In this document: one piece after another, positions 1 to 5,711 of the stretch
How positions within the stretch are numbered: position 1 is the first letter of the stretch
Layout of the letters: every line of letters begins with the position of its first letter
Assembly: GCA_015661555.1 (NCBI GenBank)
Contig: DQVW01000013.1
Span: 1-14,611, forward strand
Origin: Methanothermococcus okinawensis
GTDB taxonomy: Archaea; AGJL01; Methanococci; Methanococcales; Methanococcaceae
Reading direction: 5' to 3'
DNA: 14,611 nucleotides
Position numbers and translations under genes: made by a program
Notes under the pieces: model-generated
Databases searched by the model: none
Told to the model about the DNA's origin: nothing
What the model saw: the letters and a program-made list of their open reading frames with translations, nothing else

Positions 1-137
1 GGAATATTAGGGGCGAAGATATAGATGTTAAACTCCCCATCCTGGGAGAGGTGTTTAACAAACTCATCTACATGGGTCTCCAATCCTCCAATATGAGGTA
101 TATAGTACCCTGGAAAGATAATTAGGTTGATAGTCAT
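1..137 (-). CDS. Glycosyltransferase family 4-like protein, N-terminal fragment (cut by window edge)
   Basis: Reading the complement from the ATG at 137 gives 45 residues that run off the window with no stop. A hydrophobic first strand (INLIIFPGYYIP) leads into HIGGLETHVDEFVKHL and a second strand, NIYIFAP. The GGxExHV pattern after a first Rossmann strand is typical of the N-terminal domain of GT-B glycosyltransferases of the GT4 / glycosyl transferase group 1 type, where the glycine-rich loop lies near the acceptor site. Such enzymes move a sugar from a nucleotide sugar to lipid, glycan or protein, and the substrate cannot be told from this piece. The start is 9 bases after the pyrK stop with AGGGA just upstream, so it is probably the last of a hisI-pyrK-glycosyltransferase transcript. 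The C-terminal nucleotide-sugar domain is outside the window. Confidence 0.75.
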   Translation of the reverse strand, partial: MTINLIIFPGYYIPHIGGLETHVDEFVKHLSQDGEFNIYIFAPNI

Positions 138-146
138 AATTTCCCT

Positions 147-923
147 TTATATCAACATCCTACTACCACTTCCATCCCTCCTGTACCTCCCAAACTCACT
201 TATATACTTCAACTTATCCCCCCAGAACACCGGCCCATCCCTGCAGACACAGAGGCCCTCAGGGTCTAGGGCACAGTGACCACATAGACCTATACCACAC
301 TTCATATACCTCTCCAGGGATGCCTGAACAGGAATCCCGTACTTTTCCCCTATGTCCACTACCTTCTTCATCATCAACTCTGGACCACAGGTTATTATAA
401 GGTGATAGTTATTATCCTCCCTCAGTAAACCCTCCAACCTATCAGTTGTAAATCCATGAAAACCAAGACTTCCATCATCTGTACATATTAGTAACTCCCC
501 ACATCTCCTGAACCTCTCTACAAAGAGTAACTCCTCCTTACTTCGAGCCCCAAGTATGGTAGTTACCTCAAAACCCCTCCTTGAGAACTCCTCCATGGCA
601 GTTACCACAGGTACAGCTCCAATACCTCCAGCTACTCCAAGTATCCTATCCCCTAAAGGTTCAAAGGATGTTCCATAGGGTCCCCTAACACCTATGAGGT
701 CCCCCTCCTTTAGATTGTGCATGGCCTGGGTAAATCTACCTACCCTGGCAACTGTGAAACTTCTCTCAGAGGAGTATCCAAAGGGCTTCTCATCTACACC
801 TGGAAGCCACACCATGGCAAACTGTCCAGGTCTAAATTTGAACTTTCTATCTAAGATAAAGGTCTTTACACTTGGAGTCTCCACTACTATCTCCTCTATC
901 TCGCAGATCTGAGGTCTCTCCAT
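147..923 (-). CDS. pyrK: Dihydroorotate dehydrogenase electron-transfer subunit (PyrK-like FAD/[2Fe-2S] protein)
   Basis: 258 residues, the usual PyrK length. The order is a ferredoxin-reductase-like FAD barrel (RPGQF at 31-35, RSFTV at 54-58), a nucleotide-binding domain opening with the glycine-rich GVAGGIGA near 96-103, ITCGPELM near 177-184, then a C-terminal cysteine cluster. Cys209, Cys214, Cys217 and Cys227 (KCGIGLCGHC then CVCRDGPVF) match the C-x4-C-x2-C...C pattern of the [2Fe-2S] site. In class 1B enzymes PyrK passes electrons between NAD(H) and the FMN of PyrD (dihydroorotate oxidation, UMP synthesis, cytoplasm). PyrD is not in the window. The ATG at 923 lies inside the end of hisI, giving a 28-base overlap, and the N-terminus begins right at the first barrel strand, so a later start is unlikely. 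Related sulfide-dehydrogenase or hydrogenase gamma subunits share this fold, but the family match favours PyrK. Confidence 0.87.
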   Translation of the reverse strand: MERPQICEIEEIVVETPSVKTFILDRKFKFRPGQFAMVWLPGVDEKPFGYSSERSFTVARVGRFTQAMHNLKEGDLIGVRGPYGTSFEPLGDRILGVAGGIGAVPVVTAMEEFSRRGFEVTTILGARSKEELLFVERFRRCGELLICTDDGSLGFHGFTTDRLEGLLREDNNYHLIITCGPELMMKKVVDIGEKYGIPVQASLERYMKCGIGLCGHCALDPEGLCVCRDGPVFWGDKLKYISEFGRYRRDGSGSRMLI

Positions 924-1270
924 CCTATCCCTTTAAGATCCAACTTATAGTGGAAGCAGGAGTAATGCCCCTCATGACATGCCACTCCCTTCTGTTCCAC
1001 TACGAAGAGGAGGGCATCTCCATCACAGTCCCTGTATATCTCCTTCACCTTCTGTACATTGCCACTTTCCTCACCCTTCTTCCAGAGTCTTTTCCTACTT
1101 GTGGAGTAGTAGTGCATATAACCAGTTTCAAGGGTCTTTTTCAAGGCCTCCCTATCCATAAAGGCTGTCATCAAGAGATTTTTATTTTCATCGGTAGTTA
1201 TGGCTATTATTAGATCCTTTCCCTCTATCCTCCTAAACTTTAAACCCTTAATGATCTCATCTATATCCAT
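896..1270 (-). CDS. hisI: Phosphoribosyl-AMP cyclohydrolase
   Basis: 124 residues, a monofunctional archaeal HisI without the HisE pyrophosphohydrolase domain. It opens the adenine ring of phosphoribosyl-AMP to give ProFAR, the third step of histidine synthesis, in the cytoplasm. Family hallmarks are LMTAFMDREAL (33-43), YYSTSRKRLWKKGEESGN (54-71), the metal motif DCDGD (Asp81, Cys82, Asp83, Asp85) and ACHEGHYSCF (Cys98, Cys105). In the family the three aspartates bind Mg2+ and the three cysteines bind Zn2+, and all six are present. The ATG at 1270 is preceded by AGGAGAT (1280-1274), a strong Shine-Dalgarno. The gene overlaps the start of pyrK by 28 bases, so the two are probably cotranscribed and translationally coupled. 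No other his gene is nearby, in keeping with the scattered his genes of methanococci. Confidence 0.95.
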   Translation of the reverse strand: MDIDEIIKGLKFRRIEGKDLIIAITTDENKNLLMTAFMDREALKKTLETGYMHYYSTSRKRLWKKGEESGNVQKVKEIYRDCDGDALLFVVEQKGVACHEGHYSCFHYKLDLKGIGWRDLRSAR

Positions 1271-1321
1271 CTTATCTCCTTTTATAGTAGTGGAGTCTTA
1301 TTAACTATAAGAGGTGGGATG
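1271..1321. promoter_or_regulatory. Compact divergent promoter region between hisI and the pilin-like gene
   Basis: Only 51 bases separate the two start codons. On the plus strand TTTATAGTA (1281-1289) lies about 33-41 bases before the pilin ATG. On the minus strand TTATAGTTAAT (1310-1300) lies about 30-40 bases before the hisI ATG. Each TATA-like box sits beside the other gene's start, so the two promoters would interleave. This is inferred from sequence alone and transcription starts are not known. Confidence 0.4.
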
Positions 1322-1480
1322 ATGAACAGGGGCCAGATATCCCTGGAGTTAAGCTTATTGATACTAGCCGTTATACTAGGTGCAGTTATAGTTGGGGTTA
1401 TTTTACTGGATTACGTAGTTAACGTAACAGCTGTTGAAGATACTAGGGAGGTAGTACTTAAAGGGTTTGTGGAGGAGTAA
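1322..1480 (+). CDS. Very short class III signal peptide (archaeal pilin-like) protein
   Basis: 52 residues. The start MNRGQISLEL is followed by one long hydrophobic stretch (about residues 10-30) and an acidic tail ending VEE. RG then QxSxE before a hydrophobic helix is the class III signal peptide of methanogen archaellins and type IV-like pilins (Pfam class III signal peptide), cut between G and Q by a FlaK/EppA-type peptidase. The mature protein would be 48 residues, nearly all helix. Asn34-Val-Thr is an N-glycosylation sequon in the exposed part, and methanococcal pilins and archaellins are known to be glycosylated. Two in-frame ATGs (1319, 1322) exist. GAGGTG (1311-1316) is 5 bases before the second, the spacing used elsewhere here, so I prefer 1322. 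No peptidase, pilus ATPase or other pilin is nearby. It may be a minor pilin subunit; its job is inferred from the signal alone. Confidence 0.72.
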   Translation: MNRGQISLELSLLILAVILGAVIVGVILLDYVVNVTAVEDTREVVLKGFVEE

Positions 1481-1491
1481 ATCTTTTACTC
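1475..1491. terminator. Small inverted repeat across two convergent stop codons (possible bidirectional terminator)
   Basis: GAGTAAA (1475-1481), a 3-base loop TCT and TTTACTC (1485-1491) form a perfect 7-base-pair stem. It contains the stop codon of the pilin-like gene (1478-1480) and that of the UPF0114 gene on the other strand (1488-1486). No long T tract follows on either strand, so termination is only a possibility; transcript end stabilisation is an alternative. Confidence 0.3.
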
Positions 1492-2010
1492 TCTCTTTAA
1501 AGGTGGCCTATGCATGAAGTGAAGTGCCAGTGCAAGCATAAGTATACTACCAGCTAGACATACCATATCTACTGGACTGTTATAGTCTATATCCATTACC
1601 TTCTTAAAGAATCCGATAATCAAAACCATTATTACTACTTTACCAAGTTTATCCTTAAGCTCATCTAGGCTGTGGATTGCAAGGATCTTATTTCCCTCCT
1701 CTTTTTCCTCTATCTCGCTGATAAAAAGTTCATAGATACCAAAGGAAAATATTAGCATAACCACTGCAACGAGGTAGAGATGTACTGCACCTATGATCTT
1801 CTCAATTAGCAGGTCGTGAAAGTTTGAAGGGCGATAACCTCCAAGAAAGAACATATATACCTTCTCACTGATAACTATGATATCGTAACTACCTATGAGA
1901 AAGAGGGAGATACTCCCAATCATCCCAAAGATAACAGCTAGAATAGCGATGAGCCTACACTTCCAGAGGGTGCCCTCGAAAATAACCTCTAGAATATTCC
2001 TCTTCTTCAT
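1486..2010 (-). CDS. UPF0114 family integral membrane protein
   Basis: 174 residues from the ATG at 2010. It appears to have four membrane segments, near 20-40, 75-97, 120-136 and 145-165. Between the second and third is a charged loop (EIEEKEEGNK) followed by SLDELKDKLGKVVIMVLIIGFFKK, which I recognise as the signature of the UPF0114 (YqhA-like) family found in bacteria and archaea. Function is not established. Start choice: a longer reading from a GTG at 2052 would add 14 residues (LKISRYTIRVSEV), but that GTG has no Shine-Dalgarno, the added residues fall outside the family's usual N-terminus, and the ATG at 2010 has GTGAGG just upstream. It converges on the pilin-like gene with 5 bases between stops. 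Its 5' side faces cbiJ divergently across about 69 bases. Confidence 0.78.
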   Translation of the reverse strand: MKKRNILEVIFEGTLWKCRLIAILAVIFGMIGSISLFLIGSYDIIVISEKVYMFFLGGYRPSNFHDLLIEKIIGAVHLYLVAVVMLIFSFGIYELFISEIEEKEEGNKILAIHSLDELKDKLGKVVIMVLIIGFFKKVMDIDYNSPVDMVCLAGSILMLALALHFMHRPPLKRE

Positions 2011-2079
2011 AACCTCACTCACTCTGATTGTATAGCGAGAAATTTTTAACACTATCTTTTTATCCTTTTTGGTGATTCT
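2011..2079. promoter_or_regulatory. Divergent promoter region, UPF0114 gene / cbiJ
   Basis: On the plus strand AATTTTTAACA (2041-2051) lies about 30 bases before the cbiJ ATG, and GGTGA (2071-2075) with a 4-base spacer is a clear Shine-Dalgarno. On the minus strand GGATAAAAAGAT (about 2068-2057) is a TATA-like box about 50 bases before the UPF0114 ATG. A start at the GTG at 2052 would almost touch that box, which supports the shorter UPF0114 start. Positions are by eye. Confidence 0.35.
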
Positions 2080-2838
2080 ATGGAATCCCCCAAGATCTTA
2101 ATAATGGGAGGTACAAAGGAGGGGATCGAGATCTCAAAGAGGTTAAGGGAGATGGGGTTCTACACAGTTGTTACTACGAAGACAGACTACGGTAGTACCT
2201 TGGCAGAGAGGTACTCAGATGTGGTCATCTCCAGGGAGAGTACAGATAAAACCCTTGAAGACATAGTTAGGGAGTACAACATCTCCCTCTTAATTGACGC
2301 CACCCATCCCTTTGCACTTAACGCCTCCAAGAGGGCCATTGAGGTCTCAAGGAAGTGTAACATTCCCTATGTAAGGTATGAACGCCCCCGGAAAAGATAC
2401 GAGGATGCCCTCTATGTGAGAGACTTCCAGGAGGCTGCAAAGAAGGCCCTGGAGATAGGTAGGAAGAACATCCTCTACCTTGGAGGGATTAAAAACCTGA
2501 AAACCGTGATAGATATTATAGGGAGGGAGAGGGTAGTTGCCAGGGTGCTTCCAACCTCGGTAGTTGAGGCCCTGAAGTTACTACCTCCTAAAAATGTAAT
2601 AGGTATGGAGGGTGTGTTCTCAAAGGGTTTAAATAAGTACCTTCTTCTCGATTACAACTGTGACGTACTTATTACTAAGGACAGTGGAGATACAGGTGGA
2701 TTAAATGAGAAGGTATTAGGTGCCAGGGAGGCTAATGCCAAGGTGATAATTGTGGAGCGTCCTAAGTTAGATTACCCCCTCCTCTTCCACAGTATTGAGG
2801 ACCTCCTGGAGTATGTAGAGAGGAATGTTATCAGATAA
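2080..2838 (+). CDS. cbiJ: Cobalt-precorrin-6A reductase
   Basis: 252 residues, typical for CbiJ/CobK. The N-terminus ILIMGGTKEGIEISKRL (6-22) is the family's dinucleotide-binding GGTxEG loop. DATHPFALNASKRA (73-86) and ITKDSGDTGG (198-207) are the other two conserved blocks lining the substrate pocket. The enzyme reduces the corrin macrocycle, cobalt-precorrin-6A to 6B, with a reduced nicotinamide nucleotide. It belongs to the anaerobic (early cobalt insertion) cobamide route that methanogens need for the corrinoid of Mtr methyltransferase. The ATG follows GGTGA with a 4-base spacer. Next on the same strand, after 90 bases, is a cysteine-rich protein of a type I associate with cobalamin gene clusters, then methanogenesis marker 12. 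No other cbi gene is in view; methanococcal cobamide genes are scattered. Confidence 0.93.
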   Translation: MESPKILIMGGTKEGIEISKRLREMGFYTVVTTKTDYGSTLAERYSDVVISRESTDKTLEDIVREYNISLLIDATHPFALNASKRAIEVSRKCNIPYVRYERPRKRYEDALYVRDFQEAAKKALEIGRKNILYLGGIKNLKTVIDIIGRERVVARVLPTSVVEALKLLPPKNVIGMEGVFSKGLNKYLLLDYNCDVLITKDSGDTGGLNEKVLGAREANAKVIIVERPKLDYPLLFHSIEDLLEYVERNVIR

Positions 2839-2928
2839 TCTTATGTGCCCCTCTATCCCCTCTAAATATCCATGGTTATTATAATAATTCTTCTCAGATT
2901 TTTTAACTACTATTACGGTGTAGATGTC
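2839..2928 (+). promoter_or_regulatory. Promoter and Shine-Dalgarno for the cysteine-rich gene
   Basis: TTATTATAATAA (2876-2887) is a TATA-like box about 42-53 bases before the ATG at 2929, and GGTG (2917-2920) precedes that ATG by 8 bases. An in-frame ATG at 2872 lies upstream of this box and would encode a hydrophobic leader (VIIIILLRFF) translated from the promoter itself, so I take it as untranslated. I see no riboswitch-like structure after cbiJ. Confidence 0.4.
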
Positions 2929-3282
2929 ATGATAGATCTGGCCAAAAAACACTTTGAGAAGGTTGTGAAACTCTGTGGGGCTAACAGGGATTGTAGGTAC
3001 TACCCCTGTCACTTTGACAGCCAGGTATGCCTCTGGTGTTTCTGTCCCTTCTACCCCTGTTACGACGAGGAACTTGGAGAATTCATTGAGGGGAGGGATG
3101 GTAGTAAGGTATGGAGTTGTATAAAGTGTTCCTGGATACATAGACCAGAGGTGGCTTGTGAGGTTTTAAGGGAGATCCTGGAGTTAATAGGGGATAGGGA
3201 TACTGAGGAGGCTCTCCAGCTCTTTGAGAGGAGGGATTTACTTATGGAGATTATGAGGAGGGTGAGGGAAAAATTCTCCTAG
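2929..3282 (+). CDS. Cysteine-rich small-domain protein (zinc-finger-like, COG2158-type)
   Basis: 117 residues with ten cysteines, at 16, 22, 27, 34, 37, 39, 44, 64, 67 and 77. The core reads CRYYPCHF, VCLWCFCPFYPC, then WSCIKCSWIHRP, and the last 40 residues are helical and charged with no cysteine. This matches the 'cysteine-rich small domain' (Pfam zf-like, COG2158), a probable metal-binding module of unknown function often found beside cobalamin genes in clostridia and methanogens (from memory). The position directly after cbiJ fits that. The spacing allows several zinc sites or an Fe-S cluster, and the sequence cannot decide between them. I start it at the ATG at 2929 because GGTG lies upstream and because a longer reading from 2872 would cross the likely promoter. 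Its stop codon overlaps the Shine-Dalgarno of marker 12, so the two are translationally linked. Confidence 0.8.
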   Translation: MIDLAKKHFEKVVKLCGANRDCRYYPCHFDSQVCLWCFCPFYPCYDEELGEFIEGRDGSKVWSCIKCSWIHRPEVACEVLREILELIGDRDTEEALQLFERRDLLMEIMRRVREKFS

Positions 3283-3290
3283 GTGTCTTT

Positions 3291-4271
3291 ATGATCACCG
3301 TGGGGATAGACCATGGAACCACTGGCATCAAGGTTTGTATAAGGGAGGACGGCAGGAATACCTTCTTTGTACTTCCCCGTAGTGAGGTGAAGAAGAGATC
3401 CTTCCTAGGGGAGTTAAGTAAGTACGTGGATCCTGGAGAGATAGACCTTATCTCTGTGTGCTACTCCATGGGTGATGGGATAGACAGGATACTACCAATA
3501 GAGAAGGTGAAAAATAGAGGTGTTGTCAGTACAGAGGGTGTTGGGGAGAAGATAGGAGGGGGGACTAAGGTATTCGACGAGATTAAGGAGTCCAACCTCC
3601 CTGCAGTGGTGATTCCTGGCCTCCACAGGGGTATCAAATGTATAGATAGAAGGTTCAGGGCCCTCTACTCCCATATAGCCTCCCCTGAAAAACTATGTAT
3701 GGCCTACAGTGCCTACAAGATACTTGGACTTAGGGACTTTATACTCTCAGATATCTCCTCCAACACCGTTACCTTGATTGTAAGGGAGGGAAGAGTATTT
3801 GGAGGTTTTGATGCCTGTATAGGTGCCCCAGGTTTACTCCATGGACCTATAGATCTGGAGATGATTAGGGCCATAGACAGTAAGAGGATAAGTGCCAACG
3901 AGGCATTCTCAACTGGTGGTGTAATAAAGATAGCGAGGGATAGATACAGGGGTGTGGAGGGTACCCTGGAGGAGTTCCGTAGGTGCTATAAAAGAGATGA
4001 GAGGTGCACCCTTGCAATAGAGTCCCTTATTCTCAGTGTAGCCATGGAGATAAACGCCCTTATGCCCCTAAACCCCAGTAGAGATGTGGTGCTAACAGGA
4101 TCCCTTGTAAGTGTAAAGGAGTTTGCCCTCCCCGAGAGGCTGAAGGAGCTTGTAGATGGTAACTTCCATCTAATGGAGGGAGAGAGTGGAGCCCTTGGAG
4201 GTGCACTTATTGCAGAGGATATACTAAAAGGTGTTAGAAGTATCCTAGGGGTAGAGGTGGATTACAGGTAG
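3291..4271 (+). CDS. Methanogenesis marker protein 12 (UPF0285, ASKHA-fold)
   Basis: 326 residues. The N-terminus ITVGIDHGTTGIKV (2-15) is a phosphate-1 loop of the ASKHA (sugar kinase / Hsp70 / actin) superfamily. VVLTGSLV near 265 and GALGGALIA near 298 fit the second-domain adenosine and hinge motifs. Overall I recognise the UPF0285 family, named methanogenesis marker 12 because it tracks with methyl-coenzyme M reductase in genomes. No activity is established; ATP-dependent phosphotransfer or a chaperone/activase role follows from the fold only. AGGTG (3281-3285) with a 5-base spacer sets the ATG at 3291, and this site includes the last two bases of the previous stop codon, so the gene is coupled to the cysteine-rich protein. 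Its stop at 4271 touches the stop of the convergent geranylgeranyl reductase gene with no base between. Confidence 0.9.
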   Translation: MITVGIDHGTTGIKVCIREDGRNTFFVLPRSEVKKRSFLGELSKYVDPGEIDLISVCYSMGDGIDRILPIEKVKNRGVVSTEGVGEKIGGGTKVFDEIKESNLPAVVIPGLHRGIKCIDRRFRALYSHIASPEKLCMAYSAYKILGLRDFILSDISSNTVTLIVREGRVFGGFDACIGAPGLLHGPIDLEMIRAIDSKRISANEAFSTGGVIKIARDRYRGVEGTLEEFRRCYKRDERCTLAIESLILSVAMEINALMPLNPSRDVVLTGSLVSVKEFALPERLKELVDGNFHLMEGESGALGGALIAEDILKGVRSILGVEVDYR

Positions 4272-5450
4272 TTATGCTATTAATTCTCCGAAGTACTTTA
4301 AAAGTGAGGGTGCTTTTTTTACAACCTTGAATATTATCTTCTTTACATCTATCTCCTCTAACCTCTCATCCATAACCTCGGCTATAATGTTTAACTCCCT
4401 CTCCCCTAGCCTCTGGAGGATATTTTTATACTTAAGTTCTGTCATGAGGGTGTTGTAGAATCTCTCCTTCCACCTCCTCTCGTACTCCAGGAGGGTCTCC
4501 ATAGAGTAGTCTCCCTTTTTAACAGCCTTAGCTGCCACCTCCCCAGCTATGGAACCACAACTCATGGCCAGGTATATGCCTCCACCTGTTAGAGGACTTA
4601 CCTGTCCAGCTGCGTCTCCAACTACCATGATGTTGTCCCCCACAGTCCTCTCAATAGGACCTCCCACTGGAACACCTCCACATTTAAACTCCACAGGTGT
4701 TGCATCCTTCAGCCTACCTTCGAGAATTGGATGCTCCAGGAATTCATTTAAATACTCTATGGCTTTCTTCTTCTTGTCTATGACACCTAAGCCTACATTT
4801 GCAGCATCTCCCTTTGGGAATATCCAGGCGTAGCCCTTTGGGCTTAAATCCCCGAAGTAGAACTCCATCATATGGTTATCTAGTAGTTTAACCCCTGTCA
4901 TTTCGTACTCTGCACAGGAGCATACCTCCATGGGATTTTTCTTACACCTTAGTCCTGCCATCTCCGCCACAGAGCTCTCCACTCCATCTGCAGCAATTAC
5001 TATCTTGGTCTTTACAGTGTACTCCTCTCCCAGATGGAGAACCTTAACTTTAAATCCATCCTCACAGGGGTATAAATCCACCACCCTACTTTTAACTGCT
5101 ATTCTGGTTCCCACCTTTGCACTTCTTATAGCTAGATACTTATCGAAGATCTTCCTCTCTACAACGTAACCCTCTGTCTTACCTCCTTTTACCTCGATCC
5201 TCTTACCGTTAGGTGCTATGAGATAACCTCCCTTTATATAGCTCCTTACAAACTCCTCACTTGGATATATATTAAACTCCTCCAGCCTTGGAACAGCCTC
5301 TGCACATCTTACAGGCTCCCCAATCTCCTGGGATTTCTCCACAAGTAGGGTTTTTGCCCCACCTTTAGAGGCGTAGTATGAGGCCATACTTCCTCCAGGT
5401 CCTGCACCTACAACTAGGACATCGTACTCCTCCTTTAGCACCCTCCTCAT
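4272..5450 (-). CDS. Geranylgeranyl reductase (digeranylgeranylglycerophospholipid reductase family)
   Basis: 392 residues, usual for archaeal GGR. It has an FAD Rossmann motif VVGAGPGGSMA (13-23) and an acidic ribose-binding Glu38. GEPVRCAEAV follows, with Cys49 at the position of the conserved GGR cysteine. YAWIFPKGDAANVGLGV (207-223) is the YxWxFPx(7-8)GxG lipid-binding signature, and VVGDAAGQVSPLTGGG (276-291) is the second FAD block. The enzyme saturates the geranylgeranyl chains of archaeal ether lipids at the membrane. The ATG at 5450 has GGAGG 6 bases upstream. A ferredoxin gene ends one base before it. In Methanosarcina acetivorans a neighbouring ferredoxin is needed for full reduction by GGR (established, from memory), so this pair is likely enzyme plus electron donor. 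Methanogens can carry several GGR paralogues, so the exact substrate is less sure than the family. Confidence 0.92.
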   Translation of the reverse strand: MRRVLKEEYDVLVVGAGPGGSMASYYASKGGAKTLLVEKSQEIGEPVRCAEAVPRLEEFNIYPSEEFVRSYIKGGYLIAPNGKRIEVKGGKTEGYVVERKIFDKYLAIRSAKVGTRIAVKSRVVDLYPCEDGFKVKVLHLGEEYTVKTKIVIAADGVESSVAEMAGLRCKKNPMEVCSCAEYEMTGVKLLDNHMMEFYFGDLSPKGYAWIFPKGDAANVGLGVIDKKKKAIEYLNEFLEHPILEGRLKDATPVEFKCGGVPVGGPIERTVGDNIMVVGDAAGQVSPLTGGGIYLAMSCGSIAGEVAAKAVKKGDYSMETLLEYERRWKERFYNTLMTELKYKNILQRLGERELNIIAEVMDERLEEIDVKKIIFKVVKKAPSLLKYFGELIA

Positions 5451-5451
5451 G

Positions 5452-5616
5452 TTATTCCTCCAGGGCCTTTAATGGGCAGACTATCATACAGGCCTTACAC
5501 CCTTTACATCTCTCCTGGTATATAACAATTCTATTCTCTATTAACTCCAGGGCCATACTCTTACATACCCCTACACAGGCTCCACAGTATCCACATCTCT
5601 CGTAATTCACCCTCAT
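5452..5616 (-). CDS. Small 2[4Fe-4S] ferredoxin, probable electron donor to geranylgeranyl reductase
   Basis: 54 residues from the ATG at 5616, ending in ALEE. Two complete clusters are visible: CGYCGACVGVC (Cys8, 11, 14, 18) and CKGCKACMIVCP (Cys37, 40, 43, 47), each C-x2-C-x2-C-x3-C. The second is followed by the usual proline and the first is not. This is the compact bacterial-type dicluster ferredoxin, cytoplasmic, carrying low-potential electrons. The stop (5454-5452) leaves one base before the geranylgeranyl reductase ATG, and GGAGG for that gene lies inside the last codons here, so translation is coupled. The Shine-Dalgarno of this gene is weak (GTGG before the ATG), suggesting a short or inefficient leader. 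It diverges from purA across 95 bases. Confidence 0.9.
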   Translation of the reverse strand: MRVNYERCGYCGACVGVCKSMALELIENRIVIYQERCKGCKACMIVCPLKALEE

Positions 5617-5711
5617 AGTACCACTGGATCTTTTTACTATTGCTATAATAGTAATCTTTAAATAAATTTGTCATACCAATTAATTAGGGTTAAATTTATG
5701 GAGGTCAGTGG
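5617..5711. promoter_or_regulatory. Divergent promoter region, ferredoxin-GGR operon / purA
   Basis: A+T-rich stretch between divergent genes. TTTAAATAAA (5657-5666) is TATA-like on both strands (complement TTTATTTAAA). It lies about 41-50 bases before the ferredoxin ATG and 46-55 before the purA ATG, which would give leaders of roughly 20-26 bases each. GGAGGT (5700-5705) with a 6-base spacer is the purA Shine-Dalgarno. An ATG at 5698 opens only a five-codon frame overlapping this site and is probably not used. Confidence 0.45.

Noticed and set aside
872..1213. Open frames on the plus strand across pyrK and hisI
   Set aside because: They are shadows of two well-supported minus-strand genes and have no Shine-Dalgarno or recognisable domain.
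2011..2052. Longer UPF0114 protein from GTG at 2052
   Set aside because: No ribosome-binding site, added residues outside the family's start, and a TATA-like box almost touching that codon.
2872..2928. Hydrophobic N-terminal extension of the cysteine-rich protein (VIIIILLRFFNYYYG), which could be read as a signal or membrane anchor
   Set aside because: It lies over the TATA-like box and ahead of the Shine-Dalgarno at 2917-2920; the ATG at 2929 fits better.
2839..2928. Possible cobalamin riboswitch between cbiJ and the next gene
   Set aside because: The stretch is short and A+T-rich, with no conserved B12-box-like or multi-stem structure that I can see.
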